A model generated the notes under the pieces. It searched no databases, was not told where the DNA came from, and saw only the letters and a program-made list of their open reading frames with translations. Below are positions 16,633-24,966 of a stretch of DNA of 64,000 nt, piece after piece. Source of the stretch: JAZKBN01 sp040388605 (GTDB lineage Bacteria; Bacteroidota; Bacteroidia; Cytophagales; Flexibacteraceae); contig JAZKBN010000005.1 in the NCBI GenBank assembly GCA_040388605.1, forward strand, positions 124,001 through 188,000, in the 5' to 3' direction. Position 1 is the stretch's first letter; each line of letters starts with the position of its first letter. The translations under genes were made by a program, and so were the position numbers.

Positions 16633-17694
16633 ATGAAAAGATCTTCTAAAAATAAATCATCTGAACGTAAGGCTGCTAAGGCAAACGAAGGCGCCGGGCT
16701 GCCTGTTTCCGATAATTCCGATGCACTATTGGCAAACCATGCCGGCTTTTCACCTGATTACGCAGGCGCAAACCCGGAATTAGCCGGTTACCACGTACCG
16801 GTAATGCTGCGCGAATGCCTTGAAGGACTGAATATTAACCCTGCCGGAACCTATGTTGACCTTACCTTCGGCGGCGGAGGGCACAGCCGGGAAATACTTA
16901 AACTCCTGACCACCGGTAAGCTTTACGCCTTCGATACCGACCCTGAAGCTGCCCTAAATGCAGCCGATAAAGAAGCATTCCCGCCAAAGAAATTCACACT
17001 CATACATTCAAATTTCAGGCACCTGAAACAGTACCTGAAAATGTATGGCGTTACAACTGTTGACGGCATCCTGGCCGATCTTGGAATAAGCTCACACCAG
17101 ATAGATACCCCTGAACGCGGCTTCAGCACCCGTTTCGATGCACCGCTTGATATGCGCATGGGGCCTAATGTTGCCCAAAGCGCAGCTGATCTTATAAGAA
17201 CAGCATCGGAAACCCAGCTGCACCGCATTTTCGGCGAGTACGGCGAAGTCACCAATGCCAAAACACTGGCTGCTGCAGTTGTAAAGGCCCGCATTATGCG
17301 GCCGATTGAAACAACCGGGCAATTGAAAGATGCCATTACCCCACTTGCCCCGCGTAACCGTGAATTTAAGTACCAGGCCCAGGTTTTCCAGGCCCTGCGC
17401 ATTGCAGTTAACGAGGAAATGGAGGCCCTTGAGCAGGCTTTGCTGCAAAGCGCCGAAATTTTAAAGCCGGGTGGCCGCCTTGTGGTTATGAGCTACCACA
17501 GCCTCGAAGACAGGCCGGTGAAAAACTTAATAGCCAAGGGTAAAATTCGCGGCGAGGCCGAAAAAGATTTATTCGGCAACGAAAACCTGCCCTTTAAAAA
17601 AATAAATCGAAAGCCTGTTGAAGCCTCAGAGATTGAGATTCAGGCAAATCCGAGGGCGAGAAGCGCGGTTTTAAGAATTGCCGAGAAAATATAG
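16633..17694 (+). CDS. rsmH: 16S rRNA (cytosine(1402)-N(4))-methyltransferase
   Basis: SAM-dependent enzyme that methylates N4 of C1402 in 16S rRNA. The core starts at YHVPVMLRECLEGL (residue 53) and shows the SAM-binding GGGGHS, the LADLGISSHQID and MSYHSLEDRPVKN motifs typical of the family. The protein is 353 residues, longer than the usual 300-315, because of about 52 extra N-terminal residues that are basic and then Ala/Gly rich (SSKNKSSERKAAKANEG). They may be disordered, or the true start may be internal, but no internal Met lies before residue 58. It begins the shortened division cluster rsmH-ftsL-ftsI. Confidence 0.95.
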   Translation: MKRSSKNKSSERKAAKANEGAGLPVSDNSDALLANHAGFSPDYAGANPELAGYHVPVMLRECLEGLNINPAGTYVDLTFGGGGHSREILKLLTTGKLYAFDTDPEAALNAADKEAFPPKKFTLIHSNFRHLKQYLKMYGVTTVDGILADLGISSHQIDTPERGFSTRFDAPLDMRMGPNVAQSAADLIRTASETQLHRIFGEYGEVTNAKTLAAAVVKARIMRPIETTGQLKDAITPLAPRNREFKYQAQVFQALRIAVNEEMEALEQALLQSAEILKPGGRLVVMSYHSLEDRPVKNLIAKGKIRGEAEKDLFGNENLPFKKINRKPVEASEIEIQANPRARSAVLRIAEKI

Positions 17695-17725
17695 GCAGCC
17701 GTTTTTACCCTTTTTAATTTTTTAA

Positions 17726-17757
17726 TTTGCCCCGTTATCAGCGATTTGCTAACTTTC
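17726..17757 (+). promoter_or_regulatory. Candidate promoter for ftsL-ftsI
   Basis: TTTG at 17726-17729, a 20-nt spacer, and TAACTTTC at 17750-17757 (one mismatch to TAnnTTTG). It lies in the 133-bp gap between rsmH and ftsL, giving a leader of about 65 nt. Confidence 0.4.
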
Positions 17758-17827
17758 GCTTCAATTAAAGCTTTAAGTGGACACTCACTTGTCCGTTTAT
17801 GGTTTTAATGGCTAAACAGGTAACGTA

Positions 17828-18211
17828 ATGGCAACGGCAGTAAACACAATCAGGAATAAAGAACGAAAATCAGGCAATGCAGGCTCAAGCCTGTTTTCCC
17901 GGATAGATAAAACCATGAAGCTGGATGCCATGTTCAGCGAGGGTGTGCCCGTACAGTACCTTCCCCGCGTTCTGTGGCTCTTCATGTTTGCCCTGATTTA
18001 TATTGCCAATGCCCATTACGCCAATAAGACCCAAAAGAACCTGGCAAAAACACTGGTACAGGTAGAAGAGCTAAGGGTAGATTATACTACCAACAAAGCC
18101 GCCTACATGCAGCAGGGTATGCAAAGCAGCGTTGCCCGTAACGTTTCCGTTTCAGGCCTTGAAGAAAGCTCGGTTCCCCCGCGTAAAATTAAGCTGGAGG
18201 AAGAAGAGTAA
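17828..18211 (+). CDS. ftsL: FtsL-like cell division protein
   Basis: 127-residue bitopic membrane protein. About 45 cytoplasmic residues precede one transmembrane helix (residues about 48-64, VLWLFMFALIYIANAHY). A coiled-coil-like heptad region follows (NKTQKNLAKTLVQVEELRVDY). This size, topology and place between rsmH and ftsI are the marks of Bacteroidota FtsL-like proteins, which are too divergent to show strong family motifs. In other bacteria FtsL forms the FtsQLB complex that activates FtsWI at the septum. The C-terminus ends in a charged KLEEEE tail. Function is inferred from position as much as from sequence. Confidence 0.85.
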   Translation: MATAVNTIRNKERKSGNAGSSLFSRIDKTMKLDAMFSEGVPVQYLPRVLWLFMFALIYIANAHYANKTQKNLAKTLVQVEELRVDYTTNKAAYMQQGMQSSVARNVSVSGLEESSVPPRKIKLEEEE

Positions 18212-18340
18212 TGAAGGGGCTGCTGCCCTAAGATAAAATTCCTTTACCGGAGTTTTAACAGTTAGGTTTATTACAACCTGTACTTATTACCAAAACGCTC
18301 ATACATTTTCTTAGTAATCAACCTGTTAAATAAAAACACC

Positions 18341-20419
18341 ATGAACGTCAAGAGTGCTATTTTGCTTCGTGTACGTATAGTGTTTATACCCATAGTGCTG
18401 ATTAGTTTGGCCATTATGGGCCGAATTTTCGTACTCCAATGGGTGCAGGGCGATGAATGGCGCAAAAAAGCTGAACAGAAACAGCTGAAACAAGACAGGG
18501 TTAAAGCAACACGCGGCAATATTTACGGAGACGACGGAGCTTTGCTTGCCACCTCCTTACCATTCTACCGAGTGGCATTTGACCCCGGTGCTTCAAACAG
18601 GGATTCCTTTGCGGTTGCTGTTGATTCTCTCTCATTACTTCTTTCCCGGAGTTTTGGCGAAGGCAGCCCGCAGGATTACCGCCGTAAGCTGGTAACCGCA
18701 CGTCGCGAGGGCAAGCGGTTCATGTACCTGAGCCGCAAATACATTAATTACCAAACCCGCAAGCAGATGCTGCGCTGGCCGCTTTTCAGGGCCGGCAAAA
18801 TTAAAGGCGGTGTTATTTTCGAAAAACGCGATGTGCGCTATCTTCCGTTCTTTGAGCTGGCGAAACGTACCGTTGGGTACCTGAATGAAAATTCAGGCGG
18901 GGCCGGCCTTGAGCTCAGCTATAACAAGCAGTTGGCAGGGGTAGATGGCATTTCTTTATTCCGGCGCATGAGCGGCGGTTATTGGAAACCCATATACGAA
19001 GAGCAGTTACCGGTTGAAGGTCTTGATATTCAGACTACAATAGATGTAAACGTGCAGGACGTTTCAGAAACCGCCCTCAAAAAAGCCCTGGAATTCCACC
19101 GTGCCGATTACGGTTGCGTAGTGGTTATGGAAGTGGCAACCGGCAAAATTAAGGCCATGGCTAACCTGGGCCTTACCAAAGACGGTTCCTACGCCGAAAC
19201 TTATAACTACGCCGTTAAGCACAGCACCGAACCCGGTTCAACCTTCAAGCTGGCCTCGTACATGGCCTTGTTGGAAGATGGTTCAGTTAATATTGACGAT
19301 TCGGTTTTCTGTGAGCACGGCACCAAAATGTTCTATGAGCGCCCCATGCACGATGCCCACGAAGGCGGCTATGGCAACCTGACCGTAAAGCAGGCCTTCG
19401 AAAAATCGAGCAACATTGCCGTGGCTAAGCTTACTGTAGACCATTTCCGAAAAACACCGCAGCGCTATCTTGATTATCTTGATCAGTTTGGCCTTACCAC
19501 AAACCTGGAGTTCCAGATGAAAGGCGCAACGGAATCTGAAATTAAAAAGCTGAACGACCCTTTCTGGAGCGGCACAACCCTGCCTTGGATGAGCACCGGC
19601 TACGAGGTGAAGGTTACGCCCCTGCAAACCCTCACCTTTTACAATGCGGTTGCCAACGGCGGCAATATGATTCAGCCGGTTATTGTTGAAGATGTTCGCA
19701 AGGCCGAAGACGTAAAAGAACGCTTTGAGCCCAAGGTGCTTAAAAAAGACATTGCATCAGATAAGACATTGGCTAAAGTGCGCCAGATGCTTGAAGGTGT
19801 GGTAGAGAACGGCACCGCCAGCAACATTAAGCACGCCGATTATAAAATTGCAGGCAAAACAGGTACTGCCTGCCGCATTGTGAATAAGGTGTACACCAAC
19901 CATTACTACACCAGCTTCTGCGGCTATTTCCCTGCCGAAAATCCTAAATACAGCGCCATTGTGGTAATTGATAACCCACAGGGCTATAACATGCACGGCG
20001 CCGATGTGGCCGCACCTGTATTTAAAGAAGTGGCAGATAAGATTTATGCCCGCGACGTTGAAATGCACAAAGAGCTTGAATCTGTTTCTGAAGAATACGG
20101 GGCAGATAAGTTCCCGCTCCTGCAAGCCGGTAATTTCAATACCCTTAATTTTCTTTGTAACAGGTTCGGAATCAGCAACCACGCTGCCGGCGGCTCCAAC
20201 GAATGGGTGAAAGCCGATATTGTAAATCGCTCAGTAACCTGGCGCTCTAAGGCTTCAAACGATGTACGCGGCATGATGCTGAAAGATGCCCTGTACCTGC
20301 TTGAAAATAAAGGCATGCGCGTAGAGGTTCGTGGTCATGGCCGGGTTAAAAACCAGAGCATTGAGCCCGGCATTATACCTGTGAAAGGCATGGGCGTTGT
20401 TATAGAGCTCGAGAGCTGA
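18341..20419 (+). CDS. ftsI: Septal peptidoglycan transpeptidase FtsI (penicillin-binding protein with PASTA domain)
   Basis: 692-residue class B penicillin-binding protein that cross-links septal peptidoglycan. An N-terminal anchor helix (residues about 10-28) is followed by the pedestal domain (GDDGALLATSLPFYRVAF) and the transpeptidase domain. The active-site motifs are STFK with nucleophile Ser300, SSN at 356-358 and KTG at 506-508. A PASTA-like domain occupies about 630-692 (MLKDALYLLENKGMRVEV). All motifs are intact. It is third in the rsmH-ftsL-ftsI group. In most Bacteroidota murE, mraY, murD and ftsW follow; here the next gene is an unrelated hydrolase, so the cluster is cut short. 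Confidence 0.95.
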   Translation: MNVKSAILLRVRIVFIPIVLISLAIMGRIFVLQWVQGDEWRKKAEQKQLKQDRVKATRGNIYGDDGALLATSLPFYRVAFDPGASNRDSFAVAVDSLSLLLSRSFGEGSPQDYRRKLVTARREGKRFMYLSRKYINYQTRKQMLRWPLFRAGKIKGGVIFEKRDVRYLPFFELAKRTVGYLNENSGGAGLELSYNKQLAGVDGISLFRRMSGGYWKPIYEEQLPVEGLDIQTTIDVNVQDVSETALKKALEFHRADYGCVVVMEVATGKIKAMANLGLTKDGSYAETYNYAVKHSTEPGSTFKLASYMALLEDGSVNIDDSVFCEHGTKMFYERPMHDAHEGGYGNLTVKQAFEKSSNIAVAKLTVDHFRKTPQRYLDYLDQFGLTTNLEFQMKGATESEIKKLNDPFWSGTTLPWMSTGYEVKVTPLQTLTFYNAVANGGNMIQPVIVEDVRKAEDVKERFEPKVLKKDIASDKTLAKVRQMLEGVVENGTASNIKHADYKIAGKTGTACRIVNKVYTNHYYTSFCGYFPAENPKYSAIVVIDNPQGYNMHGADVAAPVFKEVADKIYARDVEMHKELESVSEEYGADKFPLLQAGNFNTLNFLCNRFGISNHAAGGSNEWVKADIVNRSVTWRSKASNDVRGMMLKDALYLLENKGMRVEVRGHGRVKNQSIEPGIIPVKGMGVVIELES

Positions 20420-20471
20420 TATTTAGCGTTGCTGCCGCGTCAAAGGTTTTAACCGGCCGGCCGGTAATGCT

Positions 20472-20479
20472 TAATTTTG
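20472..20479 (+). promoter_or_regulatory. Candidate -7 promoter element for the MBL-fold gene
   Basis: TAATTTTG, a perfect TAnnTTTG. It overlaps the first codons of a longer reading (ATG at 20467), which argues that translation begins further downstream. Confidence 0.35.
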
Positions 20480-20622
20480 AAAGGAGTTTTATAGTTTTCG
20501 TGCGGGTTTATATCCCGGTCGGGGACTGTAAAATTCCTTTCTTCATTTTCGCTTTTATTATTTGGCATAGGTTTTTCAGCTTTGTGTATTGCAGGCATAC
20601 AATTTTTGCCTGCTTTCAATTC

Positions 20623-21741
20623 TTGAAACTGAACAGAAGAAAATTACTGATATCATTGGGCATCCTGACTGCGGCAGGTGTGTCTACCTCATTTATGCTC
20701 CCAACCAAAGCCTTCGGGAAAGTGCCTTCAGGAGATCGCCTCCTTCGTGTTCGTCGCTCGCGCAATTACGCAGGCGAAGCTTTTAAGAATATTGAGCCTA
20801 CAGAGGTGATGCGCCCCGATGTTCCTTTTACCAAACTGATTAAGGAAACCTTTAACAGGCCAAAGCTGGGCGTGCCTGATTTTGTGCTCCCTTCTGTATC
20901 AACTGACTTACGCAACCTGCCCGATGCAGAGCCCGTTGTTGTATGGTTCGGTCATTCATGCTATATGATTAAGCATAAGGGTTTTACCATTTTGGTAGAC
21001 CCGGTTTTCAGTGGCTCGGTTTCACCGGTTGGTATTTTAGGAAAAGCTTTCCCGGGCACAAATACCTATCAGCATACCGATTTCGGTAAAATAGATATGC
21101 TCATTCTTACCCACGACCATTATGATCACCTCGATTATGAAACCGTTGTGCGTATTCACCCGCAGGTAAAGCATATTTATACATCTTTAGGCGTAGGCTC
21201 ACACCTTGAATACTGGGGCGTACCTAACGAAAAGGTTACCGAGCTTGACTGGACAGATACTGCTATAGCACAACCCGGCATAGAGCTTACTGCCACCCCT
21301 GCCCGCCATTTTTCGGGTCGCCTCTTCGCACGCGGCAGAACACTGTGGAGCTCTTTCGTTCTTAAGCTGAACGGGTACAAAATTTTCGTAGGCGGAGATT
21401 CCGGATACGATGTTCACTTTAAAGAGCTTGGCAAAAAATACGGCCCCTTCGATTTGGCTATGCTCGAATGCGGGCAATACGGTGAAAACTGGCCCAACAT
21501 CCACATGTTCCCCGAGGAAACAGCACAGGCTGCAATAGATATTAAGGCTAAGGTTTTGCTGCCTGTTCACTGGGGCAAGTTCCAGCTTTCAACCCATGTA
21601 TGGGATGCATCAATAAAGCGCCTGGTACCCGCCGCTGAAAAGCTGGGCCTCACTATTACCACACCCATGATAGGTCAGCCTATTACAATTGGCGCTGCCC
21701 CTGTAACCCATAAATGGTGGGAAGATAAGCCGGTGGTTTAA
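20623..21741 (+). CDS. Metallo-beta-lactamase-fold hydrolase, NAPE-PLD/UlaG-like
   Basis: 373 residues from a TTG at 20623; a longer in-frame ATG at 20467 would add 52 Phe- and Cys-rich residues that do not look coding. The start LNRRKLLISLGILTAAGVS is a signal or anchor with a twin Arg, placing the enzyme outside the cytoplasm. Metal-binding motifs are LTHDHYDHLD (HxHxDH), GHSCYMIKHKGFTILVDPVF upstream, VGGDSGYD, and LPVHWGKF near the end. This order and the ARHFSGR motif are typical of the N-acylphosphatidylethanolamine phospholipase D-like/UlaG-like group, so a phosphodiester or lactone substrate is likely but unproven. A strong terminator follows. Confidence 0.88.
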   Translation: MKLNRRKLLISLGILTAAGVSTSFMLPTKAFGKVPSGDRLLRVRRSRNYAGEAFKNIEPTEVMRPDVPFTKLIKETFNRPKLGVPDFVLPSVSTDLRNLPDAEPVVVWFGHSCYMIKHKGFTILVDPVFSGSVSPVGILGKAFPGTNTYQHTDFGKIDMLILTHDHYDHLDYETVVRIHPQVKHIYTSLGVGSHLEYWGVPNEKVTELDWTDTAIAQPGIELTATPARHFSGRLFARGRTLWSSFVLKLNGYKIFVGGDSGYDVHFKELGKKYGPFDLAMLECGQYGENWPNIHMFPEETAQAAIDIKAKVLLPVHWGKFQLSTHVWDASIKRLVPAAEKLGLTITTPMIGQPITIGAAPVTHKWWEDKPVV

Positions 21742-21758
21742 CAACTTTCAAAATAACA

Positions 21759-21802
21759 AACAGCAAAAGGGCCCTGCAATGAAGCGGGGCCCTTTTGCTG
21801 TT
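21759..21802. terminator. Strong bidirectional terminator between convergent genes
   Basis: A 16-bp perfect stem (21759-21774 with 21787-21802, core AGCAAAAGGGCCC) with a 12-nt loop. The A and T runs inside the stem serve both strands, ending the MBL-fold gene and the minus-strand SDR. Confidence 0.88.
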
Positions 21803-21872
21803 GTATATAGGAGTATAAACAGGTTCTTTGCAAGCCGATTTTTGAAAACGATGGCTGTAGGCTTTTTATGGT

Positions 21873-23141
21873 TTAATTCCTTTCAACAGGCTCCATGCTG
21901 CTGCGGGCCATTGATGCGGCCATCTCGTTGGGCATCATTTGGTTCATGGTGTTTCTTAGGGTATTCATTACACCGGCTGTTACATGGTGATCCCCGTTCA
22001 TGAGCGCATCGTAAGCGCGGTTGGCAATGTTTTCAGGCGCTTCTTCTTTTGCCATTTGCGCTGCTTTTGTATGAGCCGCGCCGGCCTTGTTGAAGAAATC
22101 TGTATCGGTTGCGGTGGGGAGTACGGCAGTTACGGTAACAGGGGTGCCTTCAAGCTCGTTAATAAGGGCATCGGTAAAGGAGAGTACAAAAGCTTTTGTA
22201 GCTGCGTAAACGGCCAGCAGCGGGTTTGGGGTAAGGCTTGCTTCAGAAGCAAGCTGCAAAATGCGGCCTCGTCCGCGGGCAAGCATATCGGGTACATATA
22301 GTTTGGTGAGCTGCACCAGGCTTAATACGTTGAGCTGAATCATTTCGCGGTCGCGTTCAAATTCGTATTCCCAAATTTTGCCCCATTGGCCCTGCCCGGC
22401 ATTATTCACCAGGAAATCAACTTTATAGCCTTTGGCTTTAACTTCGTCATACAGCTTTTGAGCGCCGTCGGGCTTGCTTAAATCTGCAGCTATGCTTGTA
22501 ACGTATGGCGAACCGTAGTTGCGCAACACTTCTGCTTTTTTGCCCAGGCTTTCATGGCTGCGACCAACAATGATAAGCTTGTAATGATCTTTCGCAAAGC
22601 ACTTGGCTATTTCAAAGCCGATGCCTGAGGTTGCGCCGGTAATCAGTGCAACCTGGTTTTCATGTACAGGCTCCGATTCGGTTATACCCTGTACCGATGC
22701 GTTTTTGTCGGCTTTATTGTTGTTGCCGGAATCTGCCTTGCTTACAGCATCGGGGCCTTTGGCATTGGAGTCTTCATTATCGGCATCCTCCTCAGTTCCG
22801 TCATCACCGGTTTTTTCTTCCTTAACCCCGCCCTTGTCTTCATCATCGGCATCGTCGTCAATATCTTCTTCCTTAAGATATTCATCTTTTTGGTTTTCTT
22901 CTGCCAGGCCGTCGCCGTTTTCCGGGTTTGAGGGGCCCTGCTGACAGCGGTTTTGTGTACTTGGACTACCGCCTTGTTCGGCGCCTGTATTGGGCGAACC
23001 TTGGTTCTGTAATGTTTGTGAGCCTTCATTGCCGGTGCTTTGGCGACCCTGGCTTAATGTGCCAACGGTACCATTGCCTTGTATGCCCGCATTTTCAGCG
23101 CCTATGGCGCTTAAGCCTGATTGATTTCGAGTATTATCCAT
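21873..23141 (-). CDS. Short-chain dehydrogenase with a long acidic disordered N-terminal extension
   Basis: 422 residues. Residues 1 to about 163 are low complexity: first Gly/Gln/Asn/Ser rich (GNGTVGTLSQGRQSTGNEGS), then strongly acidic (EEDIDDDADDEDKGG, EEDADNEDSNAK). No fold or signal peptide is visible there. From about residue 165 a complete SDR domain follows: QVALITGATSGIGFEIA, DFLVNNAGQGQWG, LASEAS with the catalytic Ser and YAATKAF with the Tyr and Lys. Downstream there are about 50 more residues rich in Met and Asn. The substrate is unknown. The extension is in frame, free of stops over 160 codons and compositionally non-random, so it is probably real. Divergent from the MFS gene across a 452-bp region. 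Confidence 0.88.
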   Translation of the reverse strand: MDNTRNQSGLSAIGAENAGIQGNGTVGTLSQGRQSTGNEGSQTLQNQGSPNTGAEQGGSPSTQNRCQQGPSNPENGDGLAEENQKDEYLKEEDIDDDADDEDKGGVKEEKTGDDGTEEDADNEDSNAKGPDAVSKADSGNNNKADKNASVQGITESEPVHENQVALITGATSGIGFEIAKCFAKDHYKLIIVGRSHESLGKKAEVLRNYGSPYVTSIAADLSKPDGAQKLYDEVKAKGYKVDFLVNNAGQGQWGKIWEYEFERDREMIQLNVLSLVQLTKLYVPDMLARGRGRILQLASEASLTPNPLLAVYAATKAFVLSFTDALINELEGTPVTVTAVLPTATDTDFFNKAGAAHTKAAQMAKEEAPENIANRAYDALMNGDHHVTAGVMNTLRNTMNQMMPNEMAASMARSSMEPVERN

Positions 23142-23358
23142 GGTGGTTTATTTAATTGTTTGTGAAACAGGTACATACCGTGTAAGGCTAAAAACATACC
23201 GGCACCAATTAGGGCTTGTGCTTCTTAGTGTATGTTATTGTATTCAAAAAATAAATAATCAGACGTATTGAATAATGCGCGCCCGGTTTCTAAAAAACTA
23301 AAAATGGCTACATCGTAAAATTCTATTTAAATAAATTTTGCCTATAAAATTTAATAGG

Positions 23359-23412
23359 GGAATGTGCTGTGGTGTAATCTGCTCAAACACATTCCATTCG
23401 GGCAGATTACAC
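23359..23412. repeat. Two interleaved inverted repeats (possible pseudoknot or operator)
   Basis: GTGTAATCTGC (23372-23382) is perfectly repeated inverted as GCAGATTACAC (23402-23412), 11 bp with a 19-nt spacer. GGAATGTG (23359-23366) is inverted as CACATTCC (23388-23395), 8 bp. The arms alternate, so as RNA they would form either a pseudoknot or two exclusive hairpins; as DNA they could be overlapping operators. Confidence 0.6.
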
Positions 23413-23453
23413 AATGAACCATAGAAAATTAGCGAAGCAGGGGAGCAAGCGCT

Positions 23454-23461
23454 TAATTTTG
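23454..23461 (+). promoter_or_regulatory. Candidate -7 promoter element for the MFS pump
   Basis: TAATTTTG, a perfect TAnnTTTG, 132 bp before the ATG at 23594. It lies downstream of the inverted repeats, so those would be upstream DNA rather than in the pump's leader if this core is used. Confidence 0.35.
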
Positions 23462-23593
23462 ATTTGCATTTAAAATGGCTTCATTGGAAACAATGGAATA
23501 AGGCTGTTTACAAAATATTAAACATGAATTTCAGCTGTGCTTAATTGCCGGTAGATAAATAATGCAGATATTCGGGGTTCCTGCTTTGATTAG

Positions 23594-24886
23594 ATGCGCG
23601 ACAAAAAATTACCCCTGATTTTCATTTTTATAACCGTAATCCTCGATATATCGGGCCTCGGTATAATAATACCGGTACTGCCGAAGATGATTAGCAGCTT
23701 TACCGGCGGCAATATGAGCACTGCTGCAGCTTACGCCGGCTGGCTTACATTTGCTTATGCCACGGTGCAGTTCTTTTCTGCCCCCATATTGGGCAACCTC
23801 AGCGATAAATACGGCCGCAGGCCCTTGCTTTTGCTTTCATTGCTCAGCTTCGGCATCGACAGCCTGTTTATGGCCTTTGCCCCTTCCCTGGCCTGGATTT
23901 TCCTCGGCAGAATTTTGGCAGGTATTTCCGGCGCTTCCTATACCGTTGCATCGGCATACGTTGCCGATATAAGCACACCTGAAAAGCGCTCAGAGAACTT
24001 CGGTCTTATTAATGCCGCATTCGGAATGGGATTTATTATAGGGCCTGTAATCGGGGGCTTGTTGGGCAAAATGGGGCAGCAGGTACCATTTTTGGCTGCA
24101 GCAGGGCTAAGTATTGCCAATTTTATTTTTGGATACTTTGTACTGCCTGAATCTTTACCGCTAACCGACCGCAGGCCTTTCAATTGGAAAAGGGCCAACC
24201 CGGTTGGTGCGCTAATGCACCTGCGCAGGTTCCCGGCTGTAGCCGGTTTGCTTACCTGCATCACCATTTTTTACATTTCCGGCCATAGTATGGAAACCTG
24301 CTGGACATTTTATACCATGCTTAAATTCAATTGGGACGAACAAATGATAGGCATTTCACTGGGTGCATCGGGCCTGATAATGGCTTTGGTGCAGGCTGTT
24401 TTAATACGCCTTGTGCTCCCCAAAACCGGCGACAGGCTGGCCGTTTACATAGGCATGTGCTTTTCAATAATCGGTTTTGTATTGTTTGCCTTTGCAGGCA
24501 GCGGCACGGTTATGCTGCTCACCTTAATTCCCTGGGGTCTTGGGGGCCTGGGTGCCCCGGCCATTATGGGACTTATTTCTAACAGTGTACCGGCCAACGA
24601 GCAGGGTGAATTACAGGGCGGTCTTACATCTTTAATGAGCGTTACCGCCATTCCTGCGCCATTAATAATGAGCGGTCTTTTCGCGCATTATTCAAAGCCC
24701 GGGGCCGAAGTCTACTTTCCCGGAGCCCCTTTCCTGCTGAGTGCCGCATTGGTTTTAATTGCCTTGCTTGTTGCTTACCTGAGCATGCGACACCTGCCAA
24801 ACCATTTTCAAAAACCGGGAGATGAACCCGGCTTAATCCCGGAAACTGCCGAAACAAAACCCGGTACTGTAAAGCATATAGCATAA
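23594..24886 (+). CDS. TetA-like MFS efflux transporter
   Basis: 430 residues with about 12 membrane helices. The drug:proton antiporter marks of the TCR/Tet group are present: DISGLGIIIPVLP in helix 1, motif A GNLSDKYGRRPLLL between helices 2 and 3, and the motif C region GMGFIIGPVIGGLLG in helix 5. The helix 1 form D-x-x-G-x-G-x-x-x-P-x-L-P is typical of TetA relatives. These export tetracycline or other small molecules with proton exchange; many chromosomal members in Bacteroidota have no proven resistance role. The last 30 residues are a hydrophilic cytoplasmic tail. No regulator of the TetR type is next to it. A strong terminator follows. Confidence 0.9.
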   Translation: MRDKKLPLIFIFITVILDISGLGIIIPVLPKMISSFTGGNMSTAAAYAGWLTFAYATVQFFSAPILGNLSDKYGRRPLLLLSLLSFGIDSLFMAFAPSLAWIFLGRILAGISGASYTVASAYVADISTPEKRSENFGLINAAFGMGFIIGPVIGGLLGKMGQQVPFLAAAGLSIANFIFGYFVLPESLPLTDRRPFNWKRANPVGALMHLRRFPAVAGLLTCITIFYISGHSMETCWTFYTMLKFNWDEQMIGISLGASGLIMALVQAVLIRLVLPKTGDRLAVYIGMCFSIIGFVLFAFAGSGTVMLLTLIPWGLGGLGAPAIMGLISNSVPANEQGELQGGLTSLMSVTAIPAPLIMSGLFAHYSKPGAEVYFPGAPFLLSAALVLIALLVAYLSMRHLPNHFQKPGDEPGLIPETAETKPGTVKHIA

Positions 24887-24900
24887 GCAAAATGCTGAAA

Positions 24901-24941
24901 ATCAAAAAGCGACAATTCCGCAAGGGTTGTCGCTTTTTGAT
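24901..24941. terminator. Strong bidirectional terminator between the MFS gene and the Gly/Met lipoprotein gene
   Basis: A 15-bp perfect stem (24901-24915 with 24927-24941, core AAAAAGCGACAA) with an 11-nt loop; A and T runs flank it so it serves both convergent genes. Confidence 0.88.
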
Positions 24942-24966
24942 TATGTAGTGAATATTGGAAAGGAAC

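Larger units (their letters stand above)
23142..23593. other. 452-bp divergent intergenic region with interleaved inverted repeats
   Basis: AT-rich leader between the acidic-tail SDR (minus) and the MFS pump (plus). It contains the inverted repeats annotated at 23359-23412 and a TAATTTTG -7 core at 23454-23461 pointing to the MFS gene. No open frame with coding character was seen. Confidence 0.6.

Noticed and set aside
20467..20622. Longer N-terminus for the MBL-fold protein from ATG 20467
   Set aside because: The added 52 residues are Phe/Cys rich and a TAATTTTG promoter core lies within them; the start at 20623 fits the anchor sequence better.
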